From Candidatus Woesearchaeota archaeon (GTDB lineage: Archaea; Nanobdellota; Nanobdellia; Woesearchaeales; GW2011-AR9): DNA of 64,000 nt. The notes under the pieces were generated by a model, which worked only from the letters and a program-made list of their open reading frames with translations, made no database searches and was not told where the DNA came from. Where the stretch lies: NCBI GenBank assembly GCA_018696595.1, contig JABHQW010000008.1, forward strand, positions 204,522 to 268,521, in the 5' to 3' direction. Positions 38,667 to 48,123 of the stretch are shown one piece after another. Both the position numbers and the translations under genes were made by a program. The first letter of the stretch is position 1. Every line of letters starts with the position of its first letter.

Positions 38667-39122
38667 TTATGCAAACCTAAACGCTCCTTGTTCAAGTTCA
38701 GCAGTTTTAATCATTATATTACCATTTTCAATCGTATGGCTCAAATAACTTGGCCAACAACCGTAACCTTTATTTTGTGTTCCTAAACCATCAATCTTAA
38801 ACACCTTACCACAATTGATACAAGCAATATCTGTACCTTGTTGTTTGTAACCTTTATTTCCACCACAAACATCACAAGCGTCAAATGCAGTTCTTACATT
38901 GCCATCAGACCCTCTTACTGCGAAATAGGTTACTGTAACACCATTAGCATTATAATCAAACTTTTGTACGCTGTTTGTTATTGAATCTAAAGGTATTTCT
39001 ACCAATCCTTCACTAGTTGTTGCTGTTGTCGGTTCTTTATTATTAGTATCATCATTTGAACAGCCTACGATAAACAAAGCTGTTATCAAAATTAATCCCA
39101 AAATCATAATTGTTTTTTTCAT
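38667..39122 (-). CDS. DUF2318-like lipoprotein
   Basis: Lipobox FIVGCS; FDACDVCGGNKGYKQQGTDIACINCGKVF. Confidence 0.75.
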   Translation of the reverse strand: MKKTIMILGLILITALFIVGCSNDDTNNKEPTTATTSEGLVEIPLDSITNSVQKFDYNANGVTVTYFAVRGSDGNVRTAFDACDVCGGNKGYKQQGTDIACINCGKVFKIDGLGTQNKGYGCWPSYLSHTIENGNIMIKTAELEQGAFRFA

Positions 39123-39210
39123 TGTACCTTTATTAGAACTGTAACAACTTATAAAAGAAGCAGTGAAACTAGTTTCGAGGAGATCAAAAAGGCAATGATT
39201 CTTCTGAACT

Positions 39211-39690
39211 TTACTTCAGAATAACCACATTACTCATTCCTCTTCTTTTACGTTCAATTAGAGATTTTCCTTCTAATCGGTCCAAGATACGAGTAACTTT
39301 AACTTTACTTAACTTAGTTTCTTTAACAATAGAACTTTGAAATACTGAACCATCTTCTCTGATAATAATGTTCATCATACCTCTTTCTTCATCATCTAAA
39401 TGTTCTAACTTTTTTTGTTTTTCTTCTTCGGATATTTCCTTTTTAGATTCTTGAATAATAGTTTCATCTTTCATAAAGAAAATGATGAATAAACTAACTA
39501 ATGCTAATAATCCCATTAATCCATAACTAATAATTTGTTGCGTTTGTACCGTAGCGTGCATCGGACACAATGTTCCATGAGTGCAGGAAACTTCAACAAT
39601 ACTTTGTAATGCATAATTGAAAGACATAACTACAAAAAAGAAAACTAGCGTAAGTCCCAGTACCAAATATCCAACATGTTTATTTTTCAT
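39211..39690 (-). CDS. Membrane-anchored winged-helix regulator
   Basis: Two TM helices with CTHGTLCPMH segment, C-terminal MarR-like wHTH SSIVKETKLSKVKVTRILDRLEGKSLIERKRRG. Confidence 0.7.
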   Translation of the reverse strand: MKNKHVGYLVLGLTLVFFFVVMSFNYALQSIVEVSCTHGTLCPMHATVQTQQIISYGLMGLLALVSLFIIFFMKDETIIQESKKEISEEEKQKKLEHLDDEERGMMNIIIREDGSVFQSSIVKETKLSKVKVTRILDRLEGKSLIERKRRGMSNVVILK

Positions 39691-39765
39691 CTTATGCTTA
39701 AAACTAGGCTTGCATTATATATTTTGTGGTATTAATGCAATTCTACAGAATATTTTACATTTTTC

Positions 39766-39886
39766 AATATAGCACCGAACTCACTCTTTTGTTTGTGGTT
39801 CTTATTGTGGTCCCTCCCGGATGGAGCATCCCCAACCACAGACTAATGCCCATTTAATTATATCGTTCGTAACTTGGTGCTATATT
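39766..39886 (-). ncRNA. Candidate structured RNA: 121-nt hairpin with GGGGATGCTCCATCCGGGA motif
   Basis: AATATAGCACC(39766-39776)/GGTGCTATATT(39876-39886); GAAC/GTTC; inner TGTGGT/ACCACA-type helix around the motif. Confidence 0.45.
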
Positions 39887-39895
39887 AATAATAAT

Positions 39896-40117
39896 TTACC
39901 CTAAATAAAACCCTAACAGTTTCATTCTGTATAAAGCGAATCCTAACCACAACACCAGAAACAGATAGAAAATACTAAAGAATTTATTCAATGGAAACCA
40001 ATTAGATGTCCAGTGACTAACTTTTTGATGTAGTTTTCCCTCAGTAAAACTCAAAAAGATATAGCTCAAACAATCTATTAATATCAAGTACCAAATAATT
40101 CCTTCTGCGTATATCAT
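39896..40117 (-). CDS. Small membrane protein, unknown
   Basis: Hydrophobic ORF, DPANN-style. Confidence 0.4.
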   Translation of the reverse strand: MIYAEGIIWYLILIDCLSYIFLSFTEGKLHQKVSHWTSNWFPLNKFFSIFYLFLVLWLGFALYRMKLLGFYLG

Positions 40118-40148
40118 AAAGAAAAAGAAAATTTAAAAATATATAAAC

Positions 40149-40895
40149 TTAATCATTATCCACTCGAGGAGCTAAGATAAAACTTAAGGATAACCGATCA
40201 ACAATCTTATACTCAACTTTCATTGGATAATCTGTGTTGAAGTTTAAACTAACTCTATCACTAAGTTTGTTTCCCGTAATCATCTTCTTAAGATATTCCA
40301 AAGAGAATTTGGCTTTAAACTTATCATCAGAATCTGTTCTAATTAAAGTTTGTTCATCCGGTTTAATTTCAATGAAAGCTTTACTTAAATCTCCTTCAGC
40401 TTTAACAGAAATTTGTGTTTTTTCTCCTAGAAACGTAACAGATTCAGAAACAACAGAAACGTCTTCAATAGATTCTGTAAGTAATCCAGAATTCATTTCT
40501 ACTGAAATTGGAAATGTTAATTCGGGAACTTTTTGTTCTTTATCTTCAACATCTAATGTTGGGATAGAAAAAGATCGAGTAGTGTTACTTTTCATCTGAA
40601 TTTTTAATTTACTATCTTCGGTTGTTTCCAAAGTAAGAACATCATCAGATTTTGCTCTTCTTAGAATTTGTTTTAAGTTATTTAGATTGATTGCAATCTC
40701 TTCTGCATCTTTAATTTCGTATTTTGTGAAGCAACTGCTCAACATTTTGAAAATCACCATTGCTACGTTAGCAGGATCCATAGCGATTAACTCTAATCCA
40801 TTATTATTTACCTTGAATTTTGCTTCTGTGACTAATTCTGAAATGATTGAGATACTATCTTTAAAATATTTAGGTTCAGCTAAGACTAATTTCAT
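40149..40895 (-). CDS. pcn: Proliferating cell nuclear antigen (sliding clamp)
   Basis: GLELIAMDPANVAMVIFKM, PMKVEYKI...LSFILAPRV. Confidence 0.97.
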   Translation of the reverse strand: MKLVLAEPKYFKDSISIISELVTEAKFKVNNNGLELIAMDPANVAMVIFKMLSSCFTKYEIKDAEEIAINLNNLKQILRRAKSDDVLTLETTEDSKLKIQMKSNTTRSFSIPTLDVEDKEQKVPELTFPISVEMNSGLLTESIEDVSVVSESVTFLGEKTQISVKAEGDLSKAFIEIKPDEQTLIRTDSDDKFKAKFSLEYLKKMITGNKLSDRVSLNFNTDYPMKVEYKIVDRLSLSFILAPRVDND

Positions 40896-41035
40896 TTTAA
40901 TACACCCTCCAAAATCTCGATGCTTATTTTCTTTATAAAATTTATTGTAATAGAGTGGTGGTTTGAGATTCTTTTAAAAAGGAATATTCTTAAAGATATA
41001 AATTATTATTAATAACTGTTCATTCTTAATATTCT

Positions 41036-41353
41036 ATGAGGTTGGAGTATAGTACGCAAGATGGCGGTTTTATGTACAACGGCAACAGAGTAAAGTTACC
41101 TTCAGCGTCTTTTTGGAAAGGTGGTTTAAATGCTCATGCAATCATTACTGATGATTTTTCTGAATTGTGTGACATTGTAAAAGATAAAGGATATAATCCC
41201 GCCAAAATCCCTGCAGAAATTCCTGGTGAAGATATAGTTAATCTTGAAAAACCAGGGCTTGAAGGTAAAATATTTTCTATTCCTAGAGAATTTCGGGGAG
41301 TGAGTGAACCTGGTTGTTTCTATGTTTTTAATGAGACAGAGAAAAAAAATTAA
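41036..41353 (+). CDS. Hypothetical protein (105 aa)
   Basis: ORF with TATA-like sequence upstream. Confidence 0.45.
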   Translation: MRLEYSTQDGGFMYNGNRVKLPSASFWKGGLNAHAIITDDFSELCDIVKDKGYNPAKIPAEIPGEDIVNLEKPGLEGKIFSIPREFRGVSEPGCFYVFNETEKKN

Positions 41354-41355
41354 AT

Positions 41356-42696
41356 TTATTTCAAAACAATTCTTTTTCCGTTTTCCATCATATGGATACT
41401 TTTACCTTGAGAATAACCCATCTCTTCAGCTAAACTAGCTAAATTAAGGGCTTTTTCATGACCTGCATGAGAGGGAATAATGTGTTTTGGTTTTACTAAT
41501 TCAATCAAATCACGGTGATCTTCTCTGGCAGCGTGACCAGACATATGAATATCTCTGAAAATTCTTGCGCCTTTGGCTCTTATTGATCTTTCCAACTTAT
41601 CGCGATTATCTTTATTTAATTCAACTGGAATTACTGAACAACTGAAAATAACTACATCACCATTATCAAACTTGAAAGGTAATTCGTTCCTAGCTAATCT
41701 AGAAAGTACTGCTTTTGGTTCACCTTGATGGCCAGTACAAACAATCAAATATTTCTCTTTACCTTCTTTCATAATTTTCTTAAGAATTTTTTCTCTGCGA
41801 TCATTATGTTTAACTAAAGTAATATCTTTTTGAAAATCAATTAAATTAATTCTTTCTCCGGCAGAAACATATTTGGATAAAGATCTTCCCAAGAATACTA
41901 TTTTTCTGTTTAATCTTCTTCCTAATTCAATAATACTTTTCAATCTTGCTAAGTGAGAAGAGAAGGTTGTTACAACCATTCCTTTTCCGTCAGTGTAAAC
42001 TCCTAACATAACATCCTTTAACATTTGTTTAGCAACAGATTCGGACGGCATTTTTCGATGTTCATGAGCATATAATGATTCTACAATTAACAAAGTTACG
42101 CCTTCTTCACCAATTTGTTTTAATCTTTCAAAGTTTGGTTTTTTACCTAGAGTTGGTTGTCGATCAAATTTGTAATCGTTAGCATAAACAACTTTACCAT
42201 AAGGGGTATGAAGAACAATCATTGACGCTTGTGGGATTGAATGAGTAATATTAACCAATTCCACTGAAAGTTTTTCAGATAATTTGTATACAGAATTTAA
42301 ATTTGATGCAATTAACTCATTTGGTATTTTTATTCTTTCATCTCTAAAAATACTTTTCAAAACTTCAGCAGTGTATGGTGTGCAAATAATTGGTGCTGTT
42401 GGAAATATTCCTGCTGAGAAAGGAATTGCACCAATATGATCTAAATGGCCATGACTAGGGACAATGGCAATAACTTTATCTTTCCAATCTTTGATTAAAC
42501 CGTAATCCGGAACAGCATTAACTTCTAATAATTCTTCATAATGCATGGCTGAGATGTCTTCATCTTCAGTGTGTCTGATATAATTTTCCATGTGTAATCC
42601 CATATCTAAGATTACAACTTCATCATCGACTTTAATGGCAGTAGAATTCTGACCTGTTTCTGAATAACCACCGATTGTACATATTTCTATTGGCAT
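41356..42696 (-). CDS. rnj: RNase J (metallo-beta-lactamase/beta-CASP)
   Basis: IVPSHGHLDHIGAI, NRKIVFLGRSL, MSGHAAREDHRDLI, IIPSHAG. Confidence 0.93.
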   Translation of the reverse strand: MPIEICTIGGYSETGQNSTAIKVDDEVVILDMGLHMENYIRHTEDEDISAMHYEELLEVNAVPDYGLIKDWKDKVIAIVPSHGHLDHIGAIPFSAGIFPTAPIICTPYTAEVLKSIFRDERIKIPNELIASNLNSVYKLSEKLSVELVNITHSIPQASMIVLHTPYGKVVYANDYKFDRQPTLGKKPNFERLKQIGEEGVTLLIVESLYAHEHRKMPSESVAKQMLKDVMLGVYTDGKGMVVTTFSSHLARLKSIIELGRRLNRKIVFLGRSLSKYVSAGERINLIDFQKDITLVKHNDRREKILKKIMKEGKEKYLIVCTGHQGEPKAVLSRLARNELPFKFDNGDVVIFSCSVIPVELNKDNRDKLERSIRAKGARIFRDIHMSGHAAREDHRDLIELVKPKHIIPSHAGHEKALNLASLAEEMGYSQGKSIHMMENGKRIVLK

Positions 42697-42738
42697 AAGG
42701 CTAGAAAAGAGTTGTTGGTTTAAAAAGGTTTGGAGAAA

Positions 42739-43890
42739 TTACTGATTATCTCTAATATAATCTTTCACTCTTTCTTGAAATTCATGAGGACCTATTGGTT
42801 CTAAACCAAGATTACTAATTATTTGTTTTAAGTTTGGAACATGAATATGAGAATCATCAACAGAACTCATTTTTTCCACTTCTAAAAGATATCCAAAGTT
42901 TTCAATCTCTTGTAAACAAATAACATAATCATATCCACCCATCTGTGCGGCAAACTCTTGTTTATGTTTAACCCATTTTGGATCTGTACCCATTCCTTCT
43001 GAAGCAAAACCTTCTCTTACTTGTTCAGCCATAATCTCATCTTCTAAATGAATTGAATATTCTGTTCTAACATGGTCCACAACATCACCTTCTTTAATAA
43101 CAACTTCATATTTGGTTGTTTCTCCTTCTCTAATTCTAACTCGATGATCGCCAGGAGTGAATTTTAATGTTTCTACAGTTTCTTTACATAATGGTTGATA
43201 CCCTTCATTTAATTCTCTGTCTAAACATCTATATTCTTCTGGAGTAAGTAAACATTTGATTTCAATCTCATGCACTTTTTTTGGAGCTTCTTCACTTTGT
43301 CCAAGTTGATGGGCCAAATAGCGATCAATGAACCATACTTGTGCGGTTGGGGATGAAGGTAAGAAAATATGAGGGAAATCATGTCTAGCAAAAACATTTC
43401 TAAAAGTGTCTTCCACCTTTTTTTGATATTTAGGGTCAACATCTCTTTTACCATCATCAACTAAAAATTCTAAATTACCTGGAATTATAAAAGAAAGGTT
43501 TTGGGGGACAAGGGCACAATATTCTTTAACAAACTCTGCAATATGTTCGTCACAAGATCCTTTTATTGCTTCGGGATATACTAATTGAGATAAAGGATTT
43601 ATGTCTTGGAGAATAGTAGTTGGCCCTTCGCCAATTCTTGGACCAATAGCATCAATCTGTGCTTTTATCATTTGACAAGTCATCCATGTGGTAACTAGGT
43701 TACCCAGCTCAGGGTATTGGTGAAGTTTTTTTTTATCAGTCAAATCAATTGGGCATTCTTCAGCAATATCCGGGAGGAAAATGGCATTTTTATCCCATCT
43801 TTGTCTCAACTTTTTAAAAACTGTACTTTTACCAGAACCTTGTGGTCCGAGAATACTTAATACAACAATATCATCCAATAGTTTACTCAT
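42739..43890 (-). CDS. P-loop NTPase fused to CYTH-like domain
   Basis: Walker A LGPQGSGKSTVF; C-terminal EIEIKCLLT...HRVRIREGETTKYEVVIKEG...LQEIENFGYLLEVEKM. Confidence 0.7.
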   Translation of the reverse strand: MSKLLDDIVVLSILGPQGSGKSTVFKKLRQRWDKNAIFLPDIAEECPIDLTDKKKLHQYPELGNLVTTWMTCQMIKAQIDAIGPRIGEGPTTILQDINPLSQLVYPEAIKGSCDEHIAEFVKEYCALVPQNLSFIIPGNLEFLVDDGKRDVDPKYQKKVEDTFRNVFARHDFPHIFLPSSPTAQVWFIDRYLAHQLGQSEEAPKKVHEIEIKCLLTPEEYRCLDRELNEGYQPLCKETVETLKFTPGDHRVRIREGETTKYEVVIKEGDVVDHVRTEYSIHLEDEIMAEQVREGFASEGMGTDPKWVKHKQEFAAQMGGYDYVICLQEIENFGYLLEVEKMSSVDDSHIHVPNLKQIISNLGLEPIGPHEFQERVKDYIRDNQ

Positions 43891-43961
43891 AGTTTCGCTT
43901 AAGAAAGTTTCATCTTTTTAATTATTTGTTTAATGAAGAATACACAATTAAGAATAAAACA

Positions 43962-44045
43962 TGTGGGTGGCAGGACTCGAACCTGCGTAAGCACTAAGCT
44001 AATGGATTTTGAGTCCATCCCGATTGACCACTACGGCACACCCAC
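43962..44045 (-). tRNA. tRNA-Leu(CAA)
   Basis: GTGGGTG/CACCCAC acceptor, anticodon loop CTCAAAA, long variable arm, T-arm GCAGG-TTCGAGT-CCTGC. Confidence 0.93.
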
Positions 44046-44124
44046 ATACAAATACTAAACTAATCCCTATTTTATAAAAGTTTCTCACAAATATTTATAA
44101 ATGAAAAATCTTTACTAATACAAT

Positions 44125-45084
44125 ATGAAAAAGAGGTTAGCTTTACTTGTATTAATTCTATTAATGCCATTAGCTTTAGCAGATGTTGAATTAAACTTTA
44201 TTTCTCCAGAGGGTGATAGTTTCAACGGCTATCTCTTAAACTTAAATTTTGGAGATGCGTTATATCAAGAAGTTATGGATAATAATAATGTAAAAGTAGC
44301 TTTTTCAGAAAGCACATCATTTTTAGTAACAATGGATTCTTTAGAAACTCCGGCAACAGATTATTTTGGAGTGAAAGAAATATCAAAAGAAGGAATTACT
44401 GATTTTTTGGTTTACCCAGTTGGTTATTTACAAGGTAAAGTATTAGATCCAAACGGAAATTTAGTGCCAACCGCAGAGTTAAATTTTAACTGTTTTTCTG
44501 ATGTAATCGGAGATTATCCTTCCAAAGCAGACAAAACTGGTTTTTTTTCTGTAAAAAATATGCCGGTTGGTAGTTGTTCAATTATAGCTTCTACTGAAAG
44601 TTTAGCTGGAAGTGTAGAATTTAAGCTTGAAAAAGGTCAAGTTACAAAGATAGAAGTAATTTTGGGTGAAGTATTTGTAAACAAAAAATCTTTATTATTT
44701 CCAATTATTGCCATTTTAGCTTTAATTATTGTTGTTTTATTAGTTATTTTGTTCTTAATTAAGAAGAGAAAACAATTCAATAAAGAAGAAACGAAGATTG
44801 ATAAAATCGAAACTGAAGTGAAAACGGGCAAATCTGAACTTGAACATTCTAAACAAACATTAGCAATATCAAAGACATTATCTGAAAAAGAGCGAAAAAT
44901 AGTTGATTATTTGCTTGCAAATAAGAATAAATCTTCCCAGGCTAAGATTAGACATGCCACTAAAATACCCCGAACTAGCTTATCAAGAGTTTTGAAAAGT
45001 TTAGAGAAGAAAAAAATAGTTGAAATTGAGAAAGACGGCAAAATGGTTTCTGTTTCTTTAAGTGACTTCTTTTTAGGCAATTAG
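44125..45084 (+). CDS. Secreted/membrane sensor with cytoplasmic C-terminal wHTH
   Basis: Signal peptide, carboxypeptidase-regulatory-like GKVLDPNGNLVPTAELNF, TM helix, wHTH SSQAKIRHATKIPRTSLSRVLKSLEKKKIVEIEKDG. Confidence 0.7.
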   Translation: MKKRLALLVLILLMPLALADVELNFISPEGDSFNGYLLNLNFGDALYQEVMDNNNVKVAFSESTSFLVTMDSLETPATDYFGVKEISKEGITDFLVYPVGYLQGKVLDPNGNLVPTAELNFNCFSDVIGDYPSKADKTGFFSVKNMPVGSCSIIASTESLAGSVEFKLEKGQVTKIEVILGEVFVNKKSLLFPIIAILALIIVVLLVILFLIKKRKQFNKEETKIDKIETEVKTGKSELEHSKQTLAISKTLSEKERKIVDYLLANKNKSSQAKIRHATKIPRTSLSRVLKSLEKKKIVEIEKDGKMVSVSLSDFFLGN

Positions 45085-45196
45085 TTATATTTGGAGGATA
45101 AATGTTTCTTTTTACACATTTTGGGCATTATATTGGCCCCATCTTGGTTCTTCTTCCCGCCCAACCTTTAAGTATTTGTTTGATCTTTAGGTAGAT

Positions 45197-46912
45197 ATGA
45201 TTACTCAAAACGTATGGAGGTACGTCAAAATGAATTGGAAAAACATGATCCTGTTTGCAGTATTGTTATTATTCGTAAGTTCAATATCTGCAGTTGCAGA
45301 ACAAGAAATAGTAGTGGGAAAAGACATCGCAGTTACATCATATAGTGTTATGCCTAAACCTGCAGTTTTAAATGAAGAAGTACAAGTAACATTAAAAATA
45401 GTAAACCAAGGTAATGAAGCTATTGCTGAAAGTTTTCAAGTAGAATTTCAAGTATGTCAACCCGGCGGTTGGTATTGTCATATTCCTGAAGGAGCAGAAG
45501 TAAATGGATTAGGGGTGGGAGAAGAAAAATCTTTCCTTAAGAAATTTACTATTAAAGACTCAGATGTAGTTAATGGCAAATCTTTAGTTAGATTTGTAGT
45601 TGATGGCGATGCTAATGTTGAAGAAGTTGATGAAGTTAACAATATTTACAGCATGCTTATTTCGGTAGTTGAGGAAGCCCCTGTAGAAATTGTTGAAGAA
45701 GTAACTGAAGAAGATGAAGAAGAGATTGTTGAAGAAGAATTATTTTCTGGCGATCCTGTTACATTTTCAGTTTCTGTAAATGATTATCCTAATCATAAGG
45801 ATTATAGCAACTTAAAGAAAATAGCTAATGGTTACGTTAATGTGTATACTGTTAAAAAGATCGGACAAACATTCAAAGTAATGAACACTGAAACTAAATT
45901 TACTGGTAGTGATGGGGTTGCAGAAGTTGTAATTCAACCTGGCCAGATGGTTTATTTTGAAGGTTTTATTACTCCTGGCGGTGCAGCTAGTGGAGCAACA
46001 AAAAAAGAATCCTTACTTTGGACCGCTCCCCCTTTCAAGAATTTTGGTCTTGGAAAAATTTGTCAAACAAATTACTTGGCAACTAACAAATACTTAAAGA
46101 ATAGTCAAAGTTATGCTTGTGCACAAGCTTTGAGTACTCCTTACAAAGACGTTGGAAAGTTCACCTTAGTTCCTGGAGAAACAGTTGCTCCTGAAGAAAT
46201 GGTTGAGATTCTTCCTGCGGCTGACAATCATGATTTGAAGGTAACTTCTGTTGGTTACGGAAATCAAGGATTTAAAGCAACAATTTGTAATGCTGGAACT
46301 ACTGACCAATCTGGATTTAAAGTTAAGTTTACTGCAAATGGTAAAGATAACACTTTAACCTATGCACCAACTTTAATGTCTGGAAAATGTGTAACTATTG
46401 GTTCTTGGGGCTATAGTTATTTTGGAATTGAGAAAGAAGATTTTTCTGAAGTAACTGTAATGGTTGATCCTTTGAATGAAATTGTTGAGTTTAATGAAGA
46501 CAACAATGAAATGGGTTTAGCAGAAGATAAGCCAATGTTACCTGCATACGACGAAACAAAAGTTGATAACAAACCAATGCTTCCTGCATATGACGAAACT
46601 AAAGTTGAGAATAAACCTATGCTTCCTGCATATGATGATTCTAATGGAAAATGTTTGAATGGTTGCGATTTCCAAAACAAATGTTTACCTGTTGGAACAA
46701 AGATTAAGTCTGGAAGAGATGGTTTGTTTTGTAATTGGAATAATGAGATGGCTCCTCAGTTAGTTGAAGGAGAATCTTGTCAGAACAATTATGAATGTGA
46801 AAGTAACAGTTGTATGAGCGGAAAGTGTATGGACTTAGAGAAACAGTTGCAAGAACAACAAAACTTACTTAACAAGATTTTATCTTGGTTAGATAACTTC
46901 TTTGTAAGGTAA
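45197..46912 (+). CDS. Secreted CARDB-like domain protein with MLPAYDETKV repeats
   Basis: VTSYSVMPKPAVLNEEVQVTLKIVNQGNEA...VDEVNNIY; three KPMLPAYD repeats. Confidence 0.65.
   Translation: MITQNVWRYVKMNWKNMILFAVLLLFVSSISAVAEQEIVVGKDIAVTSYSVMPKPAVLNEEVQVTLKIVNQGNEAIAESFQVEFQVCQPGGWYCHIPEGAEVNGLGVGEEKSFLKKFTIKDSDVVNGKSLVRFVVDGDANVEEVDEVNNIYSMLISVVEEAPVEIVEEVTEEDEEEIVEEELFSGDPVTFSVSVNDYPNHKDYSNLKKIANGYVNVYTVKKIGQTFKVMNTETKFTGSDGVAEVVIQPGQMVYFEGFITPGGAASGATKKESLLWTAPPFKNFGLGKICQTNYLATNKYLKNSQSYACAQALSTPYKDVGKFTLVPGETVAPEEMVEILPAADNHDLKVTSVGYGNQGFKATICNAGTTDQSGFKVKFTANGKDNTLTYAPTLMSGKCVTIGSWGYSYFGIEKEDFSEVTVMVDPLNEIVEFNEDNNEMGLAEDKPMLPAYDETKVDNKPMLPAYDETKVENKPMLPAYDDSNGKCLNGCDFQNKCLPVGTKIKSGRDGLFCNWNNEMAPQLVEGESCQNNYECESNSCMSGKCMDLEKQLQEQQNLLNKILSWLDNFFVR
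46530..46640 (+). repeat. About 48-bp in-frame tandem repeat
   Basis: Encodes KPMLPAYDETKVDN / KPMLPAYDETKVEN / KPMLPAYDDSN. Confidence 0.85.
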
Positions 46913-47043
46913 GTTTCTTTTTTTTATTTTTATTTTTCTTCTAAATTTTTCAGTTAAGGTTTTCCTCTTTAAAGGCGTTTTAGACTAGTAATATTTATTA
47001 AGGATTAAATAATCACTTGATTATTAAAAATGAGGTGTTTATT

Positions 47044-48015
47044 ATGAAAAAAATATTTTTAGTCATGTTAAGTTTACTTGTTATTCTTATATTTTTAGTT
47101 GGTTGTACAACCGAAGAAGTTTCTGATGAAGAATTGGAATCATTGTCGGATGAGGAATTAAAAATAATAGTTGCAGAAGGAGAACAGGACAGCGGGGTTA
47201 ATGAAGCAATAGCGGGTCAAGCATATATTTATCAATCAGTTCAGAACCCTTCTAAAAGAAAAGTTAGCAGAGCTGCATCAATTCTTAAAACAAGATTGAA
47301 TGAGCAAACACAAAAACAAATTAATGTTGCGCAACCGTTTAATTCAGAGATTAAAGAATTATGTCCTCTTAGTTGTTCAAATGAAGATAAAACTTATCTC
47401 TTGTTTCGAAGTGGTCAATTATTCAAAAAGATTACACCTCGATGCACAACACAAGGGTTATTGTGGTATCGCTGTATTAATGGGAAATCTACGCAAACGG
47501 TTTTAGAAGATTGTCCTGGTTCTGATTGTGATTCAGTTACAAAAAAATGTAAAAATGAAAATAATTTTGATGAAGAGTTGCCTGCTGGTTCGGCATCTAC
47601 TGGATCTGTCTCTACAGAATCATCTCCAACTGAATCAGCATCTACCTCATCAGTTTCCACAACGCCTACCGATTCACCAAGCGTGATAAACGTTGATGGA
47701 ATAATTTCTCAAACTCTTGAATTAGCAGAGGACGGTGATGTGGTTTGTATTGATGAAGATGGTCTTGGGTTAGATGGTCTAAATCCAAAAGTTAAGGGAA
47801 GAACTTATTATTATATCAAAGGTGTCGAAGAACAACCAGAACCAATTGGATATTATAGGATTAGAGAAGATTATTGCTACGATGGAATTCATAATGTTGT
47901 TCCAGTAGAAGAAGGTCCAGCTTTGGCAGAATTTATCTGTTTGTATGGAGAAAAAGTTTATCCTAATTACGATTCTCCTTGTCCAAATGGTTGTAAAAAT
48001 GGGGTATGTGTTTGA
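47044..48015 (+). CDS. Lipoprotein with Ser/Thr-rich linker
   Basis: MKKIFLVMLSLLVILIFLVGCTTEE; STGSVSTESSPTESASTSSVSTTPTDSPS. Confidence 0.65.
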   Translation: MKKIFLVMLSLLVILIFLVGCTTEEVSDEELESLSDEELKIIVAEGEQDSGVNEAIAGQAYIYQSVQNPSKRKVSRAASILKTRLNEQTQKQINVAQPFNSEIKELCPLSCSNEDKTYLLFRSGQLFKKITPRCTTQGLLWYRCINGKSTQTVLEDCPGSDCDSVTKKCKNENNFDEELPAGSASTGSVSTESSPTESASTSSVSTTPTDSPSVINVDGIISQTLELAEDGDVVCIDEDGLGLDGLNPKVKGRTYYYIKGVEEQPEPIGYYRIREDYCYDGIHNVVPVEEGPALAEFICLYGEKVYPNYDSPCPNGCKNGVCV

Positions 48016-48123
48016 TTTTTAAAACATTTTTTTAAATCTTTACTTATTCTGGGTAATATTGCTCATAACAATAATTGACCCATATAAATAAAAACAAAGT
48101 AAAAACAAAACAAAACAAAGAAT

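Noticed and set aside
38176-38786. Plus-strand ORFs antisense to DsbA and DUF2318 genes
   Set aside because: Antisense shadows; opposite-strand genes are clearly conserved.
39800-39835. TCCCGGATGGAGCATCC resembles SRP RNA helix 8 (CCGGAAGGGAGCA)
   Set aside because: Lacks a GNRA tetraloop, element too short for archaeal 7S RNA, and a second copy at 57.4 kb has different context; not called SRP RNA, but an Infernal check is advisable.
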